DNA from: an uncultured Calothrix sp.
GTDB lineage: Bacteria; Cyanobacteriota; Cyanobacteriia; Cyanobacteriales; Nostocaceae
Reading direction: 5' to 3'
NCBI GenBank assembly: GCA_937973965.1
Contig: CALJJQ010000006.1
Span: 37,489-101,488 of the forward strand
DNA length: 64,000 nt
The position numbers were made by a program, and so were the translations under genes. Of this stretch, positions 55,278 through 63,761 are shown piece after piece; within the stretch, counting starts at the first letter, position 1, and each line of letters opens with the position of its first letter. The notes beneath the pieces were generated by a model. That model made no database searches, was not told the origin of the DNA, and saw only the letters and a list, made by a program, of their open reading frames with translations.

Positions 55278-55643
55278 AAAGTTTATCCTTGAGGAAATCT
55301 GGACAATAGGGGTTTTGAGAAGGCGCTAGTTAGATTTTGGGAAATCAGGAAGCCAATTTTATCTTTGGTTAACAGTTTATCGAGTATCGCTAACTGCATT
55401 CCATCAGGAATAAATCATTGGGTTACAATCCTGAATATCCACATAGCGCGTTAATAATCATAACCTTCTTTCCACTCCTTCCGATTAACCATTGGCTCAA
55501 CTTTAATCAGCGATTAATTAAATTATGTATTTTTTTTAACGACAAGTCTTTTTTCTCGATACAATAAACAAAAAATCAACAAATTTTCGGCTCATACCGA
55601 GAAAACATCCAGCGTCCAAACAGCAACACGAAGGAGGGATGGG
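55278..55643. other. Divergent intergenic region
   Basis: About 365 bases between glyA and the small cysteine protein gene. No riboswitch, repeat or small ORF was recognised; promoters for both sides should be here. Confidence 0.4.
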
Positions 55644-55841
55644 ATGTTCGTGATTTTGATGGAAAATCAAATCGTCCCTGTGACGAAAGTTTGTCAATCC
55701 TGTTTACTAGCTGATGGGAACGGTCAACCACGTTGCAATGATGGAAAATTGCGTTGCGGTAACATGCTTGATAAAACTTCCCTGGCTCAAGCTGACCTAT
55801 TTGAGTGTACTATGGGGTTTAAAATTGCTAAAGTTGAATAA
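55644..55841 (+). CDS. Small cysteine-containing protein (65 aa)
   Basis: 65 aa. A strong AAGGAGG lies six bases before ATG 55644; an internal ATG at 55659 (MENQIVPVTK) is possible but lacks this site. The four-cysteine pattern is CQSCLLADGNGQPRC, then LRCGNML and a last C in FECTMGFK; it could bind a metal ion. I do not recognise a named family. Presence of the ribosome-binding site and clean composition make it a likely real gene. Cytosolic. Confidence 0.68.
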   Translation: MFVILMENQIVPVTKVCQSCLLADGNGQPRCNDGKLRCGNMLDKTSLAQADLFECTMGFKIAKVE

Positions 55842-55867
55842 ATTCATCATTCCATTTTAGATTTTGG

Positions 55868-55986
55868 CAGGACTTACTCAAGGACAATGTAAACACTGTT
55901 ATTGCGACATTACGTAGACGCGAAGCGGCTTCTTGCAAAGTAGCCATCCCAAACACTTGATTTCTCCTCACGAGTGCGTAAGTCCT
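55868..55986. repeat. MITE-like element with AGGACTTAC ends
   Basis: AGGACTTAC at 55868 and GTAAGTCCT near 55985 are perfect 9-bp inverted repeats about 118 bases apart. Inside is a GTAGACGCGAAGCGGCTT unit of the other repeat family. The same end sequence, TAGGACTTACGCA, is found at about 63861 near the right window edge. Confidence 0.6.
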
Positions 55987-56082
55987 ATTTGAATTACTCT
56001 AGTTTAATGTATTACTTGACCTGAATTTCTGATACTAAAAACTACAGAGAGTAGGGTGTAGTGATTATAAATTCGGTAAATA

Positions 56083-56182
56083 AAAGCACGTAGTAGCGCT
56101 TTAGAACCTTTGTTCGGAGCTAGAGCCACAACTACAAACCCCTCATAATAACTTAGGTGGTGACTTATGTAGTGGACCACTA
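56083..56182 (-). repeat. AGTACT-ended repeat family, divergent copy 3
   Basis: On the minus strand: TAGTGGTCCACTACATAAGT, then GGCTCTAGCTCCGAACAAAG and TTCTAAAGCGCTACTACGTG. The TAGCTCCGAA and TAAAGCGCTACTA blocks match copies 1 and 2. Divergent; ends not exact. Confidence 0.6.
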
Positions 56183-56343
56183 GAGATTAGGGAGTGACTG
56201 CGGAAGCCACTGAAGTGATGGTGAAACATTTACTATATTAAGCTTTTGAGATGGATATTGGTCGCAATAATTATTTCCAACTAGCATCACCTGCGTTATT
56301 CTAGGGACATGTGTTCAAAACTCAATCAACAGGAGTACAAAGG

Positions 56344-56820
56344 ATGAGTTGGCGTGGTTCAACAACTGTTTCTGACCGGATTTTTGCTTGTTTACCCTAT
56401 ACCCTACCCCTGGTAGATGTATTAGTATTCGGTACTTTCCTCATGCGGCAATTTCCCGCATTAAGTGTGATTTTTGTCCCCTTAGCCCCCATTATCGCGA
56501 TTTACGGCAGTATTCCCTTTGGTAGTTTGGTGGTCTTTTTTGCTTTGTTCTTCCTGGTAGTACGTAACGAACGCATACCCCACTTTATCCGCTTTAACAC
56601 CATGCAAGCGATTTTGCTGGATATTGTGATTATTCTGTTTGGATACTTACTGCGCATCTTGTCAAACGTCCCAGGAATCGAATTTGCGATTCAAACCCTA
56701 TCCACAACCATTTTCCTCGGAATTGTTGTTGCTGTTGTTTACTCAGTCGTCCAATCCCTCATCGGAAAATATGCAGAAATTCCCGCCATTTCTGATGCTG
56801 TCTATATGCAAGTGCGATAA
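56344..56820 (+). CDS. Tic20 family protein
   Basis: 158 aa from ATG 56344 (MSWRGSTTVSDRIFACLPY); the longer GTG start at 56311 is less likely since GGAG lies about ten bases before the ATG. Four membrane helices: TLPLVDVLVFGTFLM, SVIFVPLAPIIAIYGSIPFGSLVVFFALFFLVV, AILLDIVIILFGYLL and STTIFLGIVVAVVYSVV. The IPHFIRFNTMQAILLDI segment is the Tic20 hallmark. Chloroplast Tic20 is part of the inner-envelope protein import channel; the role of cyanobacterial relatives is unsettled. Monocistronic. Confidence 0.9.
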   Translation: MSWRGSTTVSDRIFACLPYTLPLVDVLVFGTFLMRQFPALSVIFVPLAPIIAIYGSIPFGSLVVFFALFFLVVRNERIPHFIRFNTMQAILLDIVIILFGYLLRILSNVPGIEFAIQTLSTTIFLGIVVAVVYSVVQSLIGKYAEIPAISDAVYMQVR

Positions 56821-56947
56821 TGATTGAAAGAGTAGAAAGATAGTAAAAAGATAAAAAAATAAAAGTAAACAGTCAAAATATAATTCCCATAAATTGATTA
56901 ATTTGGTGTTACCGAATACAAATATGAATTGAAAATTTGACGTTATA

Positions 56948-56982
56948 TCGTAGAGACGTAGCATTCCTGCGTCTCTACTACG
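56948..56982. repeat. Hairpin repeat CGTAGAGACG/CGTCTCTACTACG
   Basis: CGTAGAGACG and CGTCTCTAC pair around AGCATTCCTG. Member of the dispersed hairpin family; lies between converging Tic20 and FAH-family genes and may end transcripts from either. Confidence 0.75.
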
Positions 56983-57063
56983 ATGATTGTGGTTTTGATC
57001 CAAAAATGTCAAAAATTATAATTCGTGTTCAAATTCAGCAACACCTAATTTCGCCTACCGAAT

Positions 57064-57906
57064 TCAAGGGTTAAAAATATTTCCTCCACTCCCGATTCCC
57101 TGCTCCCCACTCCCTTCACTTTGCAAACGAGGGGAACGAGCAACAACAATATTTTCCAAACGACCAATCCCTTCAATTTCCACCCGCACCTTATCACCCA
57201 GTTGTAAAGCTCCCACACCCATTGGTGTCCCGGTTAACACCACATCCCCCGGACACAGGGTCATAACTTGGCTGATGTAGGCAACCAAAAATTCTGGAGA
57301 AAATACCATCTGGTTAATACAAGCTGATTGTACTGGTTTGGTTTCATCATTTAAAAACGTCTGTAAACGCGCACCGGGATTCAATTCCCGCACCACCCAC
57401 GGACCAAGAGGACAAAAGGTATCAAAACCCTTCGCACGCGTCCACTGTCCATCCTGACGCTGTAAATCCCTTGCGGTGACATCATTAGCAATGGTATAAC
57501 CCCAGATTTTGGTTTGGGCTTCCTCCGGTGTACATTCTACTGCGCGATCGCCAATAACTAAAGCTAGCTCACCTTCGTAATCGACCCGTTGTGATTGGGG
57601 AGGATATTTGATTTCCTGCTCAGAAGCAATCACCGTCGTCGGTGGCTTTAAAAATAGTAATGGTTCCTTGGGTACTTCCCCCCCCATTTCAGCCGCATGG
57701 TCACTATAATTTTTCCCCACAGCCACAATTTTAGAAGGAGAACAGGGAGCGAGAATTCGATAGGATTCGGGTTTTAAAATCAAATCCGTCGGTTCCCCAT
57801 GCAACCAAGGTGGTGCATCTAACACTTGGACATCCAGCGATAGCTGTAACAATCCATAGAAAATTTGTCCTTCTAAGTTTTGAATCCGCACATAACGCTG
57901 TGCCAT
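57064..57906 (-). CDS. Fumarylacetoacetate hydrolase family protein
   Basis: 280 aa. FAH-fold enzymes cleave or decarboxylate acylpyruvates and related beta-diketo acids with a divalent metal. Marks: KIVAVGKNYSDHAAEMGGEVPKEPLLFLKP, the metal-binding DYEGELALVIGDRAVE, YTIANDVTARDLQRQDGQWTRAKGFDTFCPLGPW and GDVVLTGTPMGVGALQLGD. Length and order are normal. The last residues (RLQSEGSGEQGIGSGGNIF) are low-complexity and derived from the GGGAGTGG-type short repeats that follow the gene. ATG start. Substrate unknown. Confidence 0.92.
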   Translation of the reverse strand: MAQRYVRIQNLEGQIFYGLLQLSLDVQVLDAPPWLHGEPTDLILKPESYRILAPCSPSKIVAVGKNYSDHAAEMGGEVPKEPLLFLKPPTTVIASEQEIKYPPQSQRVDYEGELALVIGDRAVECTPEEAQTKIWGYTIANDVTARDLQRQDGQWTRAKGFDTFCPLGPWVVRELNPGARLQTFLNDETKPVQSACINQMVFSPEFLVAYISQVMTLCPGDVVLTGTPMGVGALQLGDKVRVEIEGIGRLENIVVARSPRLQSEGSGEQGIGSGGNIFNP

Positions 57907-58237
57907 AGCTTCTCGACCACCAAAAAACCTTTAACAGATTAGTTTAATATGAGTTTGACCCAGAGTAACTAGTACAAAGTTGGGAAGAAGTAATATTGGG
58001 GATACAGGATCGCTTGAAGAGTAAACCCTACTTCGCAATACTACGTCCTTACAAACATGTAGCTTGTGCTTCAGCACAAAGCGTTGAAATCGTTTTTTGA
58101 TTACTGTCACCTACCTTACCCCCTGATTTACAAGCAAGAGAAACAAAAAACTGATATGATAGTAACTCCTTGTTGCGTGGAAGTTGAATCAATAGCGAGC
58201 AACTCAACGCAGCCAATATAGTCCGGAAGGAGAAAAA
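57907..58237. other. Divergent intergenic region upstream of rpsF
   Basis: About 330 bases. GCTTGTGCTTCAGCACAAAGC forms a hairpin near 58061. In the rpsF leader TGCGTGGAAGTTGA and CAACTCAACGCA can partly pair (about 58175-58219), ending just before the CCGGAAGGAG ribosome-binding site. S6 leaders that bind the S6:S18 complex are known in bacteria; whether this is one is only a possibility. Confidence 0.4.
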
Positions 58238-58576
58238 ATGCAAACAGTCTACGAAACCATGTATATCCTGCGTCCAGACTTAAACGACGAACAGGTCGAT
58301 CAAGTTGCAGGTAAATTTGAAGCCTTGATGCGCGAACAAGGTGCAGAAAATCTGGAAATTCAAAACCGTGGAAAGCGACGTTTAGCCTATGAAATTGGTA
58401 AGCATCGTGATGGTATTTATATCCAAATGAATTATACCAATGGTGCAAAAGCGATCGCAGTTATGGAACGGGCTATGCGCTTAAGCGAAGATGTAATCCG
58501 CTTCCTCACCATTAAACAACAAGTGAAACTGGAAAAAACTGAAGAAACAGTCGCAGCGACTCCAGTATCAGCTTAG
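58238..58576 (+). CDS. rpsF: 30S ribosomal protein S6
   Basis: 112 aa, normal length. S6 binds the 16S central domain with S18. Marks: [21 protein letters not shown] at the start, [24 protein letters not shown] in the middle and the C-terminal [15 protein letters not shown]. Strong GGAAGGAG six to eight bases before ATG 58238. In cyanobacteria rpsF is usually apart from rpsR, as here. Confidence 0.97.
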   Translation: MQTVYETMYILRPDLNDEQVDQVAGKFEALMREQGAENLEIQNRGKRRLAYEIGKHRDGIYIQMNYTNGAKAIAVMERAMRLSEDVIRFLTIKQQVKLEKTEETVAATPVSA

Positions 58577-58659
58577 TTTACCAGAAAAAAAGTCTAAATT
58601 GCCGAAAATGTAATTAGAGCTTTTCCCGCAATTGGCGGAACGAATGCTACATTAACAAG

Positions 58660-58686
58660 CAGGTACTTGCTGAAAGCAAGTACTTG
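58660..58686. other. Perfect-type hairpin downstream of rpsF
   Basis: CAGGTACTTGC pairs with GCAAGTACTTG across TGAAA. It lies 84 bases after rpsF and 68 before the next gene. No T run follows, so it is perhaps a leader structure or processing site rather than a terminator. Confidence 0.5.
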
Positions 58687-58753
58687 TCAAAACCAGTATG
58701 ACCGTAGTTATACATGTAAAGTAGCAACAAATCAATGGGAGCATTAAGCCACT

Positions 58754-59314
58754 GTGAGCCAAACTGACAACTCCACAATCCAAGCTCTCTCAACGGAGGT
58801 ATCGAAGTTGCGTCAAGAATTGCAACTTCGCGATCAGCTTGTTCAACAACTCTCCCAAGAGTTGTTCCGGTTGGTGAAAGGAAATACCAACTTTATGCCC
58901 CAACCGGAGTTTTCCGAACGTCACCAAAGCCAAGTACAGGCTTTGCGTGACCAACTTCAAGCCGTTGAGCAACAGGTGACATTCTACCAGGAACAGATTA
59001 CAACTCGTGATGCAGAAATTTATCAACTGCGTCAAACTGTCCAGGAACTAAGTGATCGCAGTCGGATGCTCGAACAAGTTGTCCAAGAGCTACCACAAAT
59101 TTATCGCCAAAAATTTGAGGAACGGATGACTCCAGTTCGAGAAAAGATGATCGCCCTCCAACGCGAAAATCGTCAACTCCAAGCCGAGTTGCAAAGCGTT
59201 AGTTACCGTTTAGCCTTAAAAACCAGAACTGCTAACCATAGCGGTATTGACCTACCTAATTTTCCCCGTCTGAGTTCCCCTCCCAACAATATGCCAGCAG
59301 TTCCGAATGCGTAA
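58754..59314 (+). CDS. Coiled-coil protein of unknown function
   Basis: 186 aa, start GTG 58754 (VSQTDNSTIQALSTEVSKL). Nearly the whole protein is predicted coiled coil: STEVSKLRQELQLRDQLVQQ at about 14-45, HQSQVQALRDQLQAVEQQVT at about 57-110, and REKMIALQRENRQLQAELQS near 128-152. The C-terminal 30 residues are Pro-rich and unordered. No signal peptide. It follows rpsF on the same strand. No known domain recognised; a scaffold or filament role would be typical of such proteins but is not shown. Confidence 0.8.
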   Translation: MSQTDNSTIQALSTEVSKLRQELQLRDQLVQQLSQELFRLVKGNTNFMPQPEFSERHQSQVQALRDQLQAVEQQVTFYQEQITTRDAEIYQLRQTVQELSDRSRMLEQVVQELPQIYRQKFEERMTPVREKMIALQRENRQLQAELQSVSYRLALKTRTANHSGIDLPNFPRLSSPPNNMPAVPNA

Positions 59315-59567
59315 ATTATGTTTTGAACCCACCGTCAATTAAGCCTACGGCTTTAGTTGGGGATTCTTTCGCGCTTCTTAATCGCGTTGTCAAACAAGTT
59401 GGCGTTCTCAACGTGCCGTGGGAACTTTTACTTACGTATACTTTAGCAAAAAAGACTGCTGGAGTGCCTCTACGAAATCTCTATCGTTTTGCCGTACTAA
59501 AATTATAATAGCATAATGTTGCTACGCCATATACTGCGCACGCTAACCCTACCGAAACAAGTTATAG
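59315..59567. other. Intergenic DNA with an unassigned frame
   Basis: A 61-codon frame at 59323-59508 starts with TTG (NPPSIKPTALVGDSFALLNR). It is open but unlike a known protein and may be a relic; its edges carry no clear repeats. I do not call it a gene. Confidence 0.35.
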
Positions 59568-59747
59568 GTAGGGACTGCGCTCAATATTTTTGTTCAAAAA
59601 GGGTATTTGCCGAATCCTATACCCCAAGAAGTGCGATCGCAAGTGGAATCTCTCTCCCTGGAACAATTGGAAAATCTGGGGGAAGCATTGCTTGATTTTA
59701 GCAGCATGGCTGATTTAGACGCTTGGTTGGCTGCACTCAAAGCTTAA
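59568..59747 (+). pseudogene. C-terminal fragment of a DUF4351 protein
   Basis: An open stretch without start codon ends at TAA 59747 and encodes GYLPNPIPQEVRSQVESLSL, then EQLENLGEALLDFSSMADLDAWL. This is the typical DUF4351 C-terminus found behind Rpn/PD-(D/E)XK-type nuclease domains in cyanobacteria. The rest of the gene is gone. A remnant only; the nuclease part was not found in the window. Confidence 0.75.
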
Positions 59748-59789
59748 GGCTGTATATATACGTGGTTAGTATCCAAATTATATGGGAGA

Positions 59790-60989
59790 CTAACTACCTG
59801 TTTTGCCTGCATTTACCACATTTGGATCACTAAACGCAGGATTTGCGATGAATTTTTCATCTGTCAAAGTTTTTAAAAACTCGATTAGGTCTTGCTTTTC
59901 TGGGGGACTGAGAGAAAATCCGGAAATAAAGTTGCTTTTGAAGGGATTTTGACTGCCAACTCCAGCAAATTTTCCTTGGGTAATCGTTCTTCCTCCAGCT
60001 TGATAGTGGTCGATGGCTTCTGCTAGGGTGGCAATACTACCGTCGTGCATGTAGGGTGCTGTTAAGGCTATATTGCGCAGGGTTGGAGCTTTAAATTTAC
60101 CCATGTCTTCCGGTTTGTGAGTAAATTCATAGATACCTGTATTATTACTAGGATAACTACCCTTACCGTCAACATTATATAGTCCCGTATTGTGAAAAGC
60201 AATTTCTTCAAAAGCCAAGCGTTCATGCTTAATGGAATCGCTAAAATTTAAACCACCATGACAGTGAAAACACTCCAACCGCTCACTATGAAATAGTGCT
60301 TCTCCCCGTTTTGCTGCTGCGGAAATGGCATTTTTTTCGCCTCCATAACGATAGCGATCGTAGGGGGAATTAAAGGAAATTAAGCTGCGTTGAAATGATG
60401 CGATCGCTTTGGTTATATTGTTAATATTAATACTACTTTCTCCTTCACCAAATGCCGCTGCAAATAGTTTTTGATATTTTTGGTCTTCCCGTAGCATTTT
60501 CAACACTTCTTGCTCTTTTCCCGCTAAACCCATTTCCACGGGATGTTCACCAAACATGGGAATTAACGCTTGAAATTCCAGTTTTGTCATCCCTGGATTA
60601 GCCCAGGTAAGAACCGAATTGTAGCCAATATTTGCTAAACTCATGGAATTTCGGGGATGGCTTTCCCCGGTTGCACCAATTGCTACGGGTTTACCATCAG
60701 TAAATGCGATCGCCTGGATATGACAGGATGCACAGGAGAATTGATTATTGATGGAAAGACGTTTTTCATAAAATAAATGACGACCAAGTTCTACTTTTTC
60801 TGCCGTCATGGGATTATCAGCTGGTACAATCGGTTTGGGTGCCCAAGGAGGAATATCCCAAACATAGGCATGGTTGGAAGTCGATGCGGATAAACCCCGA
60901 TTTAAACTGGCGGATAAAGCAATAGATAAAATCAGGGTAAATATAAAAGTAATCGATAGTACTAAACAACGCTTCCATCGATAAATCAT
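59790..60989 (-). CDS. MbnH-type di-haem cytochrome c peroxidase-like enzyme
   Basis: 399 aa. An N-terminal signal anchor (about 9-30) exports it to the periplasm. Two haem-c sites are present: CASCH (C86, C89, H90) and CFHCH (C240, C243, H244). The segment APTLRNIALTAPYMHDGSIATL is characteristic of the MbnH/MauG-like group. In methanotrophs MbnH forms a high-valent di-haem state and oxidises a tryptophan of its partner MbnP to kynurenine. Here it lies 124 bases downstream of an mbnP-type gene on the same strand, so the pair is probably one operon. Length is normal. Physiological role in cyanobacteria is not established. Confidence 0.9.
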   Translation of the reverse strand: MIYRWKRCLVLSITFIFTLILSIALSASLNRGLSASTSNHAYVWDIPPWAPKPIVPADNPMTAEKVELGRHLFYEKRLSINNQFSCASCHIQAIAFTDGKPVAIGATGESHPRNSMSLANIGYNSVLTWANPGMTKLEFQALIPMFGEHPVEMGLAGKEQEVLKMLREDQKYQKLFAAAFGEGESSININNITKAIASFQRSLISFNSPYDRYRYGGEKNAISAAAKRGEALFHSERLECFHCHGGLNFSDSIKHERLAFEEIAFHNTGLYNVDGKGSYPSNNTGIYEFTHKPEDMGKFKAPTLRNIALTAPYMHDGSIATLAEAIDHYQAGGRTITQGKFAGVGSQNPFKSNFISGFSLSPPEKQDLIEFLKTLTDEKFIANPAFSDPNVVNAGKTGS

Positions 60990-61113
60990 TTTTTATTTTA
61001 GGAACAGTGGAATTGGAGGATTGGTGTTAAATTCTGGATTAGATTCAGACCAAGACACAAAGATCAAAAGAATTAATTCTGCAACACCAAAAAATTCAAC
61101 CGGAAAGTTAAAA

Positions 61114-62049
61114 TTATTTCACCCTCAAAAAAGTTTGTTTACTATCGAAGCGATACTCTAAAGTCTGTTTGCGAATTCCAAAGGGAATCCCGAAACTGGC
61201 CATAATTCCTGTACAATCCTTGTCATTCGGTTCTGACATACATCCTGGGGCGGTATTTGCTTGATTTCGAGTTAAATTCGTATTCTCGACTAGTTTGGCA
61301 ACATCGGCAATAATTATATTTTTATTGGGGTCAAAATTAGTCAAACGAATTGTTGCAGTATTCGGATACATACATTTGGTGGTTGGCTTTTGACTGGATG
61401 CTTCTGCTTGACACCCCGTACTTCCTAAATGGATAAAAAAAGCATTTCCAGAGTCTTTTTGACCGTGTTTAGATTGATGGGATGGATGGTGTTGATAGGA
61501 TTGGACGCGACTAAAATCAATCCGAGCAAATTTATAGCCAAATTGCCAATTCCACCACAGGGAAGTTAAATTTAATGGAGAAGGAGCTAAAGTTGCATCT
61601 TCATGGTTAAGATTTTCCGGTACTCCTAGGGTAAATTTAATTCCTTTGTATTTACCAGGAGGAACTTTACCAACTACGATATCACGGGTTTCTGTTGTTC
61701 CGTTTCCACAAGCACCTGTCTTATTTTCAAAATCGATTAATGCTACATTTTGATATTGCCATTTTCCATCTTGATTTAGTTGCAGGGGAATCGATTTATT
61801 ATTGCTGTCAATTAAACTAATGTCGGAAATATAAAAGCGAAAATCAAGGGGTGTAAACGTGGTTGCAGGTTTCCCCAATTTATAGTTTTCACCACAATTA
61901 AAAGCGCGATCGCCCACTTTTGCTGCAAATTTAATCGTTACCTCTTGCTTTTGCGATGCATGTGTGGGTCGGACACCGTAGTAATTAACCAGGGGAATCA
62001 TCCCTACTAGGGTAAGAATCACAGTCGCAGACTTTACAGCAGATTTCAT
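61114..62049 (-). CDS. MbnP-type copper-binding partner protein
   Basis: 311 aa from ATG 62049; the frame open to 62094 begins with TTG and disrupts the signal peptide. Signal peptide about 1-31 (SATVILTLVGMIPLVNYYG, ending THA). The family is the metallo-mystery-pair/MbnP group: KFAAKVGDRAFNCGENYKLG at the front, FTPLDFRFYISDISLI, and four late cysteines C213, C226, C270 and C279, with C52 and C114 earlier. The segment LTSLWWNWQFGYKFARIDF (W165, W166, W168) is where the modified tryptophan of MbnP is expected. Methanotroph MbnP binds copper. Pairs with the MbnH-like gene downstream. Confidence 0.88.
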   Translation of the reverse strand: MKSAVKSATVILTLVGMIPLVNYYGVRPTHASQKQEVTIKFAAKVGDRAFNCGENYKLGKPATTFTPLDFRFYISDISLIDSNNKSIPLQLNQDGKWQYQNVALIDFENKTGACGNGTTETRDIVVGKVPPGKYKGIKFTLGVPENLNHEDATLAPSPLNLTSLWWNWQFGYKFARIDFSRVQSYQHHPSHQSKHGQKDSGNAFFIHLGSTGCQAEASSQKPTTKCMYPNTATIRLTNFDPNKNIIIADVAKLVENTNLTRNQANTAPGCMSEPNDKDCTGIMASFGIPFGIRKQTLEYRFDSKQTFLRVK

Positions 62050-62330
62050 AGTTTTGCTTTTGTTGGAAAGTATTGGCAGAGCAAGCGATCGCAATGCAAA
62101 TTAATTTTCTGATCTAGCATTTTACTTATCATAATCGCTAATACCTGTCAAAAGATAACTCGTCAATTGTTTAAAATAATACAATATTTCCTTGGTTAAT
62201 TAATGATTAGCGATAATTAATATTTTTGGCTTAAGTTTTCTTGCTTACATCAAATCATCTTTGACAGTCTGTCTTTTGACATACATAGTAAAAGTGAATA
62301 TTAGTTCTTAATATTACTTATACATTTTGG
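62050..62330. promoter_or_regulatory. Divergent promoter region of mbnP-like gene and TonB-receptor relic
   Basis: About 280 AT-rich bases from which both units would be transcribed. AATGATTAGCGATAATTAAT near 62202 has the AT-rich, partly palindromic look of a metal-regulator (Fur-like) site, but no exact consensus can be claimed. Confidence 0.35.
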
Positions 62331-63761
62331 GTGTATTCAATTATTAAATTATTAGGGAATTGTCGAGTTATGGGGGGAAAATTTTTGCCATTCCGGAGAT
62401 TTTTGTGTAGTGCAATACGCATGAGTACGGTGGGAATAATATACCTGTGTGCAATTGAAACCGTATTGGCAGAAATAATGCAGGAGGATATATCCAGCGA
62501 TTATATTTGTCTATCCTGAAAAACAGAAACTACAATTCAGAATCTTGATCAACTACGGAATGCTTAATATCTCCATGCAACAGCTCAGGATTTACTGGTA
62601 AAGTCAAAGCAAAACCCACAAGATAAATCAACCCCAATTACCGCAGTCAAACTTAAACCCACAGAGGATGGAATAGAAATAACTCTGGAAACAGCCGATG
62701 GAGTTCTGAAGATTGCTGATACCCGCAGTGATGGTAATACATACATTGCAGACATCGACAAGGCAATTCTCGCTTTACCGTCCGGGAACGAATTTCGCGC
62801 TAACAATCCAGTAGAGGGAATAGCAAGCATTACCGTTACTCAATTTGCATCAAATCATAAAGTACGGGCGATAGTCAAGGGAATATCCAACCTTCCTCAA
62901 GCACAAATCACGAATACAACTAACGGTTTAGCCTTCAATGTATCTCTCCCATCCACAGATATAGAATTGACTGTAACTGCACAGAAACAGTGAAGCGCTA
63001 TATTGAGCAACAAAAGAATTAATGTCAATGCATGATTTATCATGCTATTAGCCTAGCCTTCGGCAACGCTAAGCGCGTACATCCCCTGTCTGGAGCACGA
63101 AAGATGCAACTGTGTTGCTTTCTTTGGGGTTTTCGGCATTTTTCTTATAAAATCTACCTTATGGACGCAGGAATTACGTTTACAATCACCTGAAACAAGC
63201 GATCGCTTACTAGCTAATCTCTCAATATTTCATAGCAATGTCAGCGATTATCAGGTTTTGCAATTTGACGCGAGCGGATTTTTCGGACGGGTAAATAATG
63301 TTGACCTGGAAGCTACGGGAGTTGAGTTGGAACTCACGGCTAAACCAACTAAAGGTCTGGATTTCATTGCTGCAATTGGTTATGTAGATAGTAGATATAA
63401 AAATTACTTGAATACGGAAACAGGTATTGATTTGAGCGATAATCGAGTACCCTTATCACCCCAGTTTACCTATAATTTAGCCGCTCAATACCGTAGCCCT
63501 GGAGGTATATTTGCTCGTGCAGAATTGCGGGGTTATGGTCTCACTTATTTTGATGACGATAACCAAATCAAACAATCGCCCTACGCAGTTTTCAATGCCA
63601 GAATTGGCTATGAACAGCCAAAGTATGGGGTTTATTTATATGCCAATAATCTATTTGATACTCGCTATATTACTTCCGGATTTTTATTCCCTCCCCCATC
63701 TGGAACAGTTGGATTTGGAGACCCCTTTACCTTTGGTGTTCAAGTTAGGTCTAATTTGTAA
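62331..63761 (+). pseudogene. TonB-dependent receptor relic (signal peptide, AMIN domain, barrel end)
   Basis: All surviving parts lie in one reading frame. 62331-62516: GTG start and signal-peptide-like region (SAIRMSTVGIIYLCAIETVLA). Then an in-frame TGA at 62517 and TAA at 62565. 62568-62990: an AMIN domain (STPITAVKLKPTEDGIEITL, TYIADIDKAILALPSGNEFR), stop at 62991. After a short unrelated stretch, 63162-63758 encodes a barrel end: LWTQELRLQSPETSDRLLAN joined directly to NVSDYQVLQFDASGFF, GVELELTAKPTKGLDFIAAI and a normal C-terminus. The plug and most of the barrel are missing, with a further in-frame deletion after ELRLQSP. Such receptors import siderophores or metallophores. Confidence 0.85.

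Larger units (their letters stand above)
55842..56343. other. Intergenic region with two MITE-like repeats
   Basis: About 500 bases. The left part is an inverted-repeat element (55868-55986) and the middle the inverted AGTACT-family copy 3 (about 56083-56182). The promoter of the Tic20 gene should be near 56250-56310 (TATATTAAGC). No gene. Confidence 0.5.

Noticed and set aside
59323..59508. 61-codon ORF after the coiled-coil gene
   Set aside because: No start of quality, no family; perhaps a relic but cannot be supported.
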